Shown here in pieces: positions 1 to 5,510 of a DNA stretch of 27,143 nucleotides. Both the position numbers and the translations under genes were made by a program. This stretch comes from an uncultured Clostridia bacterium. GTDB lineage: Bacteria; Bacillota; Clostridia; TANB77; CAG-508. A model generated the notes under the pieces. It worked only from the letters and a program-made list of their open reading frames with translations, was not told the DNA's origin and made no database searches. The stretch is taken from positions 1 through 27,143 of the forward strand of contig CAKOPZ010000023.1 in NCBI GenBank assembly GCA_934101145.1, in the 5' to 3' direction. The number at the start of each line of letters is the position of its first letter. Within the stretch, counting starts at the first letter, position 1.

Positions 1-380
1 TTATCTTGTTTTATTCTATATTTTTCAAATTCTGTTAATGCTTTATCACAAGCTATTTCATGTGATATTTTTCCAGTTGGTGAATTTTTCCAAGAAGTAG
101 GCCCCATATGTTCCTTTTCTGAATTTGCTCTATTACCCTCATTTTGAACTAGTAAGAATTTCTTACTAGTTGAATTTTTTTCTAATTCATAGCTATCATA
201 TATATCATTAATATGCATAGTAATATTATTTCTGGTTGTATTAAAAAGTTCTCCAATAGCTTTTTGAGTTAGCCATAAATCACCTTCTTCAAATCTAACT
301 TGAATTCCTTTATCGTGTGTTTGACTTTCAAATATTAAGAATTCCGCACTACTACTTCTTATAATTAAATCTTTTGTCAT
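1..380 (-). pseudogene. RhuM family protein, internally deleted, C-terminus cut by window edge
   Basis: The minus-strand frame opens with ATG at 380 and runs off the window after 126 codons. A ribosome binding site AGGAG lies nine bases upstream. Residues 1-75 match the RhuM (virulence protein/DNA-binding) N-terminus, with the motif LWLTQKAIGELFNTTRNNI followed by a KNSTSKKFLLVQN-like stretch. From memory of the family, full-length proteins are about 330 residues. The segment NRANSEKEHMGPTSWKNSP normally occurs far downstream, and GKISHEIACDKALTEFEKYR later still. Here these blocks follow each other directly, so two internal segments appear to be missing while the frame stays open. I infer a decaying or mini-RhuM gene. 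It is first seen next to the nucleoside deoxyribosyltransferase-like gene, 18 bases away on the same strand. The family is often linked to mobile or defence islands; its molecular role is unclear. Confidence 0.7.
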
Positions 381-398
381 TTTCAGCATCTCCTATAT

Positions 399-704
399 TT
401 AAAATATTAGTTTTACATCTTCTAAATACATTACCTCTTTGCCAAGCTTTTTAGCATATTCAATTTCTTTAGCTGTTGAATTTCCAATATATCCATCAAC
501 ATTAACTACATAAATTGCATCACTAATTTCAATTTTATTATAATGTAAATCAGCTAAAATCTGTTGTTCTTCTTCACTAAAACTATCATTACTATAAACG
601 CATTGTATAACAACATATTTCTTTTTTATTTCTAATTCTTTAGCTATTTCCATCATCTTCTCTTTATATTTCATACTACCGCAAATTGTAACTATTTTAT
701 TCAT
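399..704 (-). CDS. Nucleoside 2-deoxyribosyltransferase-like protein
   Basis: This is a 101-residue protein with a compact Rossmann-like fold pattern. It opens with IVTICGSMKYKEKM, the first strand and loop of nucleoside 2-deoxyribosyltransferase/DUF4406-type proteins. The C-terminal half has the typical HYNKIEISDAIYVVNVDGYIG followed by STAKEIEYAKKLGKEV, where the E of the AKEIEYA stretch corresponds to the family's catalytic/ribose-binding region. Members cleave or transfer the N-glycosidic bond of deoxynucleosides or nucleotides, and small single-domain forms are frequent in phages and genomic islands. The start is supported by GGGAG upstream. It sits 14 bases after the ITPase-like gene and is probably co-transcribed with it, which suggests a nucleotide salvage or sanitation pair. 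The exact substrate cannot be read from the sequence. Confidence 0.72.
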   Translation of the reverse strand: MNKIVTICGSMKYKEKMMEIAKELEIKKKYVVIQCVYSNDSFSEEEQQILADLHYNKIEISDAIYVVNVDGYIGNSTAKEIEYAKKLGKEVMYLEDVKLIF

Positions 705-718
705 CTCAATCTCCCTTT

Positions 719-1321
719 TTACAAATTATTGCAAAGAAATTTAACAACATCATTTTCACCTTCTTGTGCTACCATCTTGTCTTCTTCTGTCATATCAGTA
801 AAATATTTATTTAATTTTTTATTTATTGATATTGTATTTAGCGGATATCCTGAATTAATTTTATTTGATGGCTTATCAACTATATAAAAATCTTCTTTAC
901 TCCAAGTATATGTAGATTCTTTACCATTTTTTATAACTGCAATACCATAAACCCATCTACATGTTAGCTTTCCATTTTTTCCATATTCATGTGCTAAATT
1001 CGAATAATGTTCTATCATTTCATTATCATTTAGTCTTTTTCCATTTACCCTTCTTACATACATTCCTGGTTGTTTGTCTTCAGGTATATCGTCAATATAT
1101 AAATTATCATCCATAGCAAACACTGGTAAATCATATACATTAGCATATGCTCTTGCTTTAATTAAAGCATTTTCGATTGCGTCTTTTCCATTTTCTTCAA
1201 TATTTATATTCTTTTCTATGTCATTTAGCGTTATTATTTCAATATCATTTTCTAAAAGTCCTTTTTTAAATCTTTTAGCTTTACTTTCATTTCCAGTTGC
1301 AAATAATACCTTTTTCATCAC
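719..1321 (-). CDS. Non-canonical purine NTP pyrophosphatase (RdgB/HAM1-like), divergent
   Basis: The protein has 200 residues, the usual length for the ITPase/RdgB/HAM1 family that hydrolyses dITP, XTP and related nucleotides to monophosphates. The N-terminus KKVLFATGNESKAKRF carries the family's T-G-N-x2-K phosphate-binding motif (residues 9-14). The acidic metal site is present as AMDDNLYIDD (about 69-78), in place of the more usual D-S-G-L version, so this is a divergent clade. GMYVRRVNG at about 86-94 matches the P-G-V-Y-S-A-R-Y region. The start has AAGGAG seven bases upstream; either of two adjacent ATGs could be used. It leads the three-gene unit that continues with the deoxyribosyltransferase-like and RhuM-like genes. 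A house-cleaning role is likely; the natural substrate is uncertain. Confidence 0.78.
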   Translation of the reverse strand: MMKKVLFATGNESKAKRFKKGLLENDIEIITLNDIEKNINIEENGKDAIENALIKARAYANVYDLPVFAMDDNLYIDDIPEDKQPGMYVRRVNGKRLNDNEMIEHYSNLAHEYGKNGKLTCRWVYGIAVIKNGKESTYTWSKEDFYIVDKPSNKINSGYPLNTISINKKLNKYFTDMTEEDKMVAQEGENDVVKFLCNNL

Positions 1322-1383
1322 ATTACTCCTTTATAGCAATATTTTGCCATTTTTCAATCACTTGTTCTATTTTAACATAAAAA

Positions 1384-1408
1384 TAAGTGGTTTTCAACTA
1401 ACCACTTA
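1384..1408 (-). terminator. Terminator downstream of mntP
   Basis: A perfect 9-bp stem (1384-1392 with 1400-1408) closes a 7-base loop. On the minus strand the stem is followed by a TTTTTATG tract, as expected for intrinsic termination after mntP. Confidence 0.75.
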
Positions 1409-1432
1409 CTTTTATGTAACCTTGTATACTTT

Positions 1433-1999
1433 CTAAAACGAAATAATTCCTAAATGTTCTAATAATATCTTAAACCCTAATAATACCAATATAATTCCAC
1501 CCATTAATTCTGCTTTGTTTTGATATTTATCCCCAAATCTATTTCCTATCTTTACTCCAAAAATAGAAATAATAAATGTTATAATTCCAATTATAGATAC
1601 AGCAAGTACGGTATTAACATCAAAAAACGCAAAAGTTATTCCAACTGCTAGTGCATCTATGCTTGTAGCCAAAGACAAAACTACCATCGTTTTAAAATCG
1701 ACTTTGTCATTTTTCTTTTCATCCTCACTATCAAAAGATTCCTTTATCATGCCTCCTCCAATTAGAGTTAATAATGCAAAAGCAACCCAATGATCAAATG
1801 ATGTTACAATACTTTCAAAAGTCATCCCTAAAAAATAGCCTATAAGTGGCATTAATGCTTGAAATATTCCAAAATATAATGCAATTATTATAGCATTTTT
1901 CCAGTTCATTTTTTTTATTGAAAGTCCCTTACAAATTGATACGGCAAAAGCGTCCATTGCAAGTCCTATACCTAATAAAAGAATCTCAAATATCCCCAT
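1433..1999 (-). CDS. mntP: Manganese efflux pump MntP
   Basis: The protein has 188 residues and six predicted membrane segments, the size and topology of the MntP/YebN family that exports Mn2+ across the cytoplasmic membrane. The two repeat halves are visible: GLAMDAFAVSICKGL (about 12-26) and ATSIDALAVGITFAF (about 111-125). Each carries the membrane-embedded aspartate of the family's D-A-(F/L)-A-V motif. A central acidic/lysine-rich loop (SEDEKKNDK) separates the halves. AAGGAG lies six bases before the ATG. The gene has its own terminator and a likely promoter at 2061-2088. I see no yybP-ykoY manganese riboswitch in the roughly 140-base leader, although this switch often controls mntP genes. 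Confidence 0.93.
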   Translation of the reverse strand: MGIFEILLLGIGLAMDAFAVSICKGLSIKKMNWKNAIIIALYFGIFQALMPLIGYFLGMTFESIVTSFDHWVAFALLTLIGGGMIKESFDSEDEKKNDKVDFKTMVVLSLATSIDALAVGITFAFFDVNTVLAVSIIGIITFIISIFGVKIGNRFGDKYQNKAELMGGIILVLLGFKILLEHLGIISF

Positions 2000-2060
2000 A
2001 ATTTACTCCTTGTTTTTTACTATTAATATTACTAATCATTGCTCAATATGCGTAATTTCA

Positions 2061-2088
2061 ATTATATGAAAAAAACTACTTTTTTCAA
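2061..2088 (-). promoter_or_regulatory. Probable mntP promoter, overlapping a terminator
   Basis: On the minus strand TTGAAA (2083-2088) and TATAAT (2061-2066) are separated by 16 bases. The -35 element lies in the loop and arm of the preceding terminator hairpin. Confidence 0.5.
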
Positions 2089-2098
2089 GTAGTTTTTT
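2070..2098 (-). terminator. Terminator of the P-loop kinase gene
   Basis: An 11-bp perfect stem (2070-2080 with 2088-2098) encloses a 7-base loop. The descending arm ends in a run of T on the minus strand. Confidence 0.7.
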
Positions 2099-2141
2099 AA
2101 TTTCATTTTTATTTAACATTTTGTTGTACTTTATCTATATT

Positions 2142-2615
2142 TTAAATCATCTGATCTGCATCTCTTAACACAAATACTTTTTGATCATACCTTAGAAGTT
2201 CATTTTTTAGTTTGTCCTTATATCTTTCAGCTTCATCAGTTTCTTTGTATTCTTCTCTTAATGTTTTTATGTTTGGTTTATAATCGCATTCTTCTATTTT
2301 TAACTTCTGCTTGATAAATCTATAAAACAACCTTCTTTTTCTAACATGCAATGGCGTATCTAAGTAAATAATAATATCAGCAAGTTTTAATAAATTGTAC
2401 ATATTGTCACTTAAATTTCCCGCTATTATCCAACTAGGTTGACTATTTATTCTTTCTATTTCTTCCTGCTGTTCCTCATCAGTCCTTCTTAGTCCATTTT
2501 TATAATCTTTTATTATGGAATCAATTTCATAATAATTAATATTATTCTCCACAGACATTCTTTTAGCTAAAGTTGTTTTTCCGCTTGCGACTACACCTAA
2601 TATCAAAATTTTCAT
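2142..2615 (-). CDS. Small P-loop nucleotide kinase (FlaR/adenylate kinase-like)
   Basis: This 157-residue protein starts with KILILGVVASGKTTLAK, a Walker A motif at residues 7-15. It resembles the short adenylate-kinase-like proteins annotated as FlaR or DNA topology modulation proteins. The segment PSWIIAGNLSDNM, then ADIIIYLDTPLHVRKRRLFYR, matches that family's W-I-x-D-G-N and D-x-P-x2-x3-R-x2-R features; the arginines would form the lid. The glycine after the first Walker residues is followed by V-V rather than the usual x-P-G. The start is the ATG at 2615, preceded by AGGTAGGA. Phosphoryl transfer to a small nucleotide or related substrate is likely, but the true substrate of this group is unknown. 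The topology-modulation name rests on old genetic data. Confidence 0.65.
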   Translation of the reverse strand: MKILILGVVASGKTTLAKRMSVENNINYYEIDSIIKDYKNGLRRTDEEQQEEIERINSQPSWIIAGNLSDNMYNLLKLADIIIYLDTPLHVRKRRLFYRFIKQKLKIEECDYKPNIKTLREEYKETDEAERYKDKLKNELLRYDQKVFVLRDADQMI

Positions 2616-2662
2616 ATTTGTAGTCCTACCTTTTGTTTCTTATTTTATTATATATTATTCTA

Positions 2663-3136
2663 TTATAATGTTCTATAATTGTTTTTATCTGCCCTATCGT
2701 CTAATTTTCTATCAAAATCTTTATTTTTGTAAAACCAGTCTGTCTTTTTATCTGTTGGATGAGCTTTTCTGTTCTTATCAAGTAATACATCAAATAATGC
2801 TGCAAGTGGTATTATAAGCCCTATAAATTCAAAAAGTACAGTCATATACATTGTTATATCTAGTGTTCCCTCTGTTATCTGCATAAAATGAGAAATAAAG
2901 CTTGGTGCAAAATATATGTATTGACCTGCTAAGTAAATCAAAGTAGCCCATAATCTTCTTTTTATAATAAAGCATATGCAAATAAATGATACAAAAAGAA
3001 TTGTTACTTCCATCGTTAAGTCTGATGGAACAAACATAAAATCATTTCCAAGAGATGACATTACAGTTCCAACTAACCTTAGTCCCCAATACATAAATGC
3101 AAAAATTGCAATAAGCCAACTAGAAAAATTCTTCAT
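2663..3136 (-). CDS. Four-helix membrane protein of unknown function
   Basis: I do not recognise a characterised family. The 157-residue protein shows four hydrophobic segments, at about residues 5-25, 42-60, 63-85 and 95-118. A charged cytoplasmic tail follows (about 120-157), containing KKTDWFYKNKDFDRKLDDRADKNNYR-type charged repeats rich in K and D. I recall similar W-F-Y/F-K-N...D-R-K-x-D-x-R-A-D-K-N tails in hypothetical proteins of gut Clostridia, which suggests a conserved lineage-specific family. The ribosome binding site GGGAGGAG stands close to the ATG. Its promoter (3170-3197) lies just downstream of the DUF1292 terminator, so it starts a new unit. The next gene on the strand is the P-loop kinase, 47 bases away. 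Confidence 0.75.
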   Translation of the reverse strand: MKNFSSWLIAIFAFMYWGLRLVGTVMSSLGNDFMFVPSDLTMEVTILFVSFICICFIIKRRLWATLIYLAGQYIYFAPSFISHFMQITEGTLDITMYMTVLFEFIGLIIPLAALFDVLLDKNRKAHPTDKKTDWFYKNKDFDRKLDDRADKNNYRTL

Positions 3137-3169
3137 TTGTTCTCCTCCCTCTCAATTTTTCACATTATT

Positions 3170-3197
3170 ATTTTACCATACTTTTTTTATTTTGCAA
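3170..3197 (-). promoter_or_regulatory. Promoter of the four-helix membrane protein gene
   Basis: On the minus strand TTGCAA (3192-3197) and TAAAAT (3170-3175) are 16 bases apart. A TG dinucleotide one base before the -10 box gives an extended -10. Confidence 0.5.
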
Positions 3198-3217
3198 TAC
3201 AATTAAAGCAAAAATGA

Positions 3218-3240
3218 CTCTATTTGACAAAAAAATAGAG
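3218..3240 (-). terminator. Terminator after the DUF1292 gene
   Basis: An 8-bp stem (3218-3225 with 3233-3240) with a 7-base loop is followed on the minus strand by TCATTTTT. It marks the end of the long ireB-ruvX-DUF1292 operon. Confidence 0.6.
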
Positions 3241-3274
3241 CATATTTTTATATATACTCTATCTTTAAATTAAA

Positions 3275-3598
3275 TTAATCTATGAAATTGAATTCATCTT
3301 TAAATTTTTCTTTGAAAATTTCAAAAACATTATTTAGTATTTCTTCATCTTCAACACTTACATATGACTCTTCGTCTTCTGAATCTGTGTCTTCTAATTT
3401 TAGTATTAAAACTTCTCCTGCATCTTCATCCTCATCATCATTTGGAAGTAGAACAACGTATTCTTCTCCATCATATTCGATTAAATCTAAAAATTCAAAT
3501 TCAACCTCATTTCCATCTTCATCATTTAATACAACAATATTATCTAATTCTTCTCCATCTTGCATATTTTCTGGGATGTTATTTACATCATCACTCAT
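3275..3598 (-). CDS. DUF1292 family acidic protein (YrzB-like)
   Basis: The 107-residue protein is very acidic. It contains the DUF1292 core: NIVVLNDEDGNEVEFEFLDL, then EYDGEEYVVLLPNDDEDE, then EDAGEVLILKLED, and a C-terminal helix ending LNNVFEIFKEKFKDEF. Family members (YrzB in Bacillus subtilis) are small, cytoplasmic and of unknown function. They are conserved next to ruvX and ireB in Firmicutes, and that order is preserved here, 89 bases behind ruvX. AAGGAG precedes the ATG. The protein is somewhat longer than the roughly 90 residues usual for the family because of an extended acidic N-terminus and a linker rich in D and E. The family call is secure; the function is not known. Confidence 0.9.
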   Translation of the reverse strand: MSDDVNNIPENMQDGEELDNIVVLNDEDGNEVEFEFLDLIEYDGEEYVVLLPNDDEDEDAGEVLILKLEDTDSEDEESYVSVEDEEILNNVFEIFKEKFKDEFNFID

Positions 3599-3687
3599 TT
3601 TATTTCTCCTTTCAAATTTATATTTATTTGTATTTCTACAATATTAATAACTTTATATATATTGTTTACATTTTCATTTAATATATA

Positions 3688-4122
3688 CTAATTTTCATTC
3701 TTAAGCCTATTCATATATGTTTCTAAAATATATACAGCCGAAATTGTATCTACAATATTTCGTTTATTTGTTTTATTTATATTTAAGTAATTCATAGTTT
3801 TATGTGCTGCAACCGTTGTAAGCCTTTCATCAACTTGTTCTATTGGAATTTTTGAAAATTTGCATTTTAATTTATGAATAAACTTATTTGTTATATCAAC
3901 TCTCTCTGCTTTACTTCCATTCATATTTAATGGCATCCCAATTACAATTGTATCTATTTCATACTCATTAAATATCTCTTCTAATCTTTTAAGTGCAATT
4001 TTGTCATTTCCATTGTGATGAATAGTCTCCAATCCTTGAACAGTAATTCCTAGTGGATCCGTAATTGCAACACCAATTCTACTATCACCATAATCTAAAC
4101 CAATTTTTCTCATACTATTCAT
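3688..4122 (-). CDS. ruvX: Holliday junction resolvase-like protein RuvX/YqgF
   Basis: The protein has an RNase H-like fold of about 140 residues. RKIGLDYGDSRIGVAITDPLG at the N-terminus carries the first catalytic aspartate. DTIVIGMPLNMNGS (about 58-71) is the second strand and loop with the N-x-N-G signature. VDERLTT at about 98-104 holds the conserved D-E-R-L-(S/T)-T, and VDTISAVYILETY near the end supplies the last acidic residue. The family includes RuvX/YqgF, linked to Holliday-junction resolution and to 16S rRNA maturation. The reading frame overlaps the end of ireB. TTG at 4125, ATG at 4122 and ATG at 4113 are possible starts. The last aligns best with the usual family N-terminus, while 4122 has AGGA four bases upstream. 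It is translationally coupled to ireB. Confidence 0.93.
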   Translation of the reverse strand: MNSMRKIGLDYGDSRIGVAITDPLGITVQGLETIHHNGNDKIALKRLEEIFNEYEIDTIVIGMPLNMNGSKAERVDITNKFIHKLKCKFSKIPIEQVDERLTTVAAHKTMNYLNINKTNKRNIVDTISAVYILETYMNRLKNEN

Positions 4123-4372
4123 CAATTCCTATATAATTTTTAACCATTTTTTCAAGTAACTCATCACGTTCAACCTGTCTTATTAAATTTCTAGCGTTAT
4201 TATGACTTGTTATATATGTTGGATCTCCTGATAAAATATATCCAACAATTTGGTTAATTGGATTATATCCTTTTTCCTCTAGAGCTTGATAAACCTCTTT
4301 TAATATTTCTTTTGCTTTAATATTTTTATCTCTTTCAACTTTAAAGCTTACTGTTTCATCAAATTTTGACAT
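4115..4372 (-). CDS. ireB: IreB family regulatory phosphoprotein (UPF0297)
   Basis: This 85-residue protein matches the small UPF0297/DUF965 family along its full length. Diagnostic stretches are LKEVYQALEEKGYNPINQIV, then GYILSGDPTYITSHNNARNL and IRQVERDELLEKMVKNYI. In Enterococcus faecalis IreB is phosphorylated by the PASTA kinase IreK and negatively controls cephalosporin resistance. The phosphorylated threonines lie near the N-terminus; here T8 of FDETVSF is a candidate by position. AAGGAGG lies six bases before the ATG. The gene follows the GAF/GGDEF-like gene by 11 bases and overlaps ruvX, giving the usual Firmicute order ireB-ruvX-DUF1292. Regulation probably runs from the operon promoter near 8330. 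Confidence 0.95.
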   Translation of the reverse strand: MSKFDETVSFKVERDKNIKAKEILKEVYQALEEKGYNPINQIVGYILSGDPTYITSHNNARNLIRQVERDELLEKMVKNYIGIDE

Positions 4373-4383
4373 TAGCTACCTCC

Positions 4384-5478
4384 TTATAAATAATTAATTA
4401 AGCTTTCATGTCTTTCTGCTTTGTCTAAATATTCCTCCATTTTTTTCATTACGCCTTCTAAGGCTGTTCCTTTGTAATATGTAGTAACTACGATATTTAT
4501 TTTTGGAGATGCAACAACTTGTTCATTTCCTTCAAATTCAACATCTACAGGTTCTATTTCAATTGCTTCAACTTTCTTTTTCATTTCTTCTAAAAAGTTA
4601 CCAACACCATTAGTTTCGATTCCAGAAAATACAATAGCAAATTTTGGTCCCATATATCTTACAAATATATATTCCTCTGAAAGTTCCTTTTTTATAGCAT
4701 CACAGACTTTTGTTATAATTGTATCACCTGTTTTACGGCTAATATCTTCATTTATCTGTTCTAGGTTAATTATCTTAAACATACATACAGTAGATGTAGT
4801 ATATTTATCAATAACCTTTCTTCCTTCGCCGTATAAATATTCAGCACTTTTTAATTTGCTATACTCATCATCTCTAACAATGTTTTCTATAATTTTTTGA
4901 TTTGAAACTGTTTGAAGTACCCCAACAATATTATTTTTAACAACCTCTAACACAGTTGTATCTATGTTATCAAACTCATGTGGTGTATTGCCTTCTATTA
5001 TCCAATAACCTATATAAACATTATCAATAAAAAGTGGAAAGAACATTGCTGATTTTGCTCTACCAAACTCCATCTTTTGATAAGGCAATCTTTCACTTTC
5101 ATTTTCTACGGTAATATATTTTGGAGTTGCAGTTTGTATACTATCCTTAAATATCTCCTCATTATGTAGATTGCTTAATGTATCCCAATGTTTTTGATCT
5201 ACATTTGAAGCCTTAACTACATATTGAACACCATCATATACAACAATAGTAGAATATTTTATATTATATCGTTCAATTAATATATCGTTTATTTTGTTTA
5301 TCTTTTCATCTACACTGGTATACTCACTAAGTGTATTCATAAAATCTTGCAAGATATTTAATCCCGTTATTTTTTGATTTAAGTTTTTAAAGCTCTCTAT
5401 TTTCTTGTTAACGGCCATATTATATACAGTTAGTAAAATTATTATAATAACAAGTATAACAATAATTGCTAGTGTCAA
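4384..5478 (-). CDS. Membrane-anchored GAF plus degenerate GGDEF protein
   Basis: This 364-residue protein has a single N-terminal membrane helix (about 3-20) and a short coiled stretch. A GAF-like sensor region follows (about 40-195, with MFFPLFIDNVYIGYWIIEG as its core strands). The C-terminal region (about 205-364) resembles a GGDEF domain: the equivalent of R-x-G-G-D-E-F reads RYMGPKFAIVF at 274-284. The G-G-D-E catalytic residues are absent, so diguanylate cyclase activity is not expected. A last helix LDKAERHESL resembles the end of GGDEF domains. The start is TTG at 5478 with GGGGTGA six bases upstream. It lies 32 bases after the TadZ-like gene and 11 before ireB. I infer a non-catalytic sensor or scaffold for the operon's membrane machine. 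Confidence 0.68.
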   Translation of the reverse strand: MTLAIIVILVIIIILLTVYNMAVNKKIESFKNLNQKITGLNILQDFMNTLSEYTSVDEKINKINDILIERYNIKYSTIVVYDGVQYVVKASNVDQKHWDTLSNLHNEEIFKDSIQTATPKYITVENESERLPYQKMEFGRAKSAMFFPLFIDNVYIGYWIIEGNTPHEFDNIDTTVLEVVKNNIVGVLQTVSNQKIIENIVRDDEYSKLKSAEYLYGEGRKVIDKYTTSTVCMFKIINLEQINEDISRKTGDTIITKVCDAIKKELSEEYIFVRYMGPKFAIVFSGIETNGVGNFLEEMKKKVEAIEIEPVDVEFEGNEQVVASPKINIVVTTYYKGTALEGVMKKMEEYLDKAERHESLINYL

Positions 5479-5510
5479 AATGTATCACCCCTATTCCAAT
5501 TGATTAGTGT

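Noticed and set aside
2000..2141. Manganese riboswitch (yybP-ykoY) before mntP
   Set aside because: The leader has no matching conserved core; only the promoter and terminator elements are seen.
3282..3681. Plus-strand frames of 105-121 codons opposite the DUF1292 gene
   Set aside because: They have low-complexity serine- or leucine/histidine-rich products, which is what an acidic gene gives when read backwards. No ribosome binding site.
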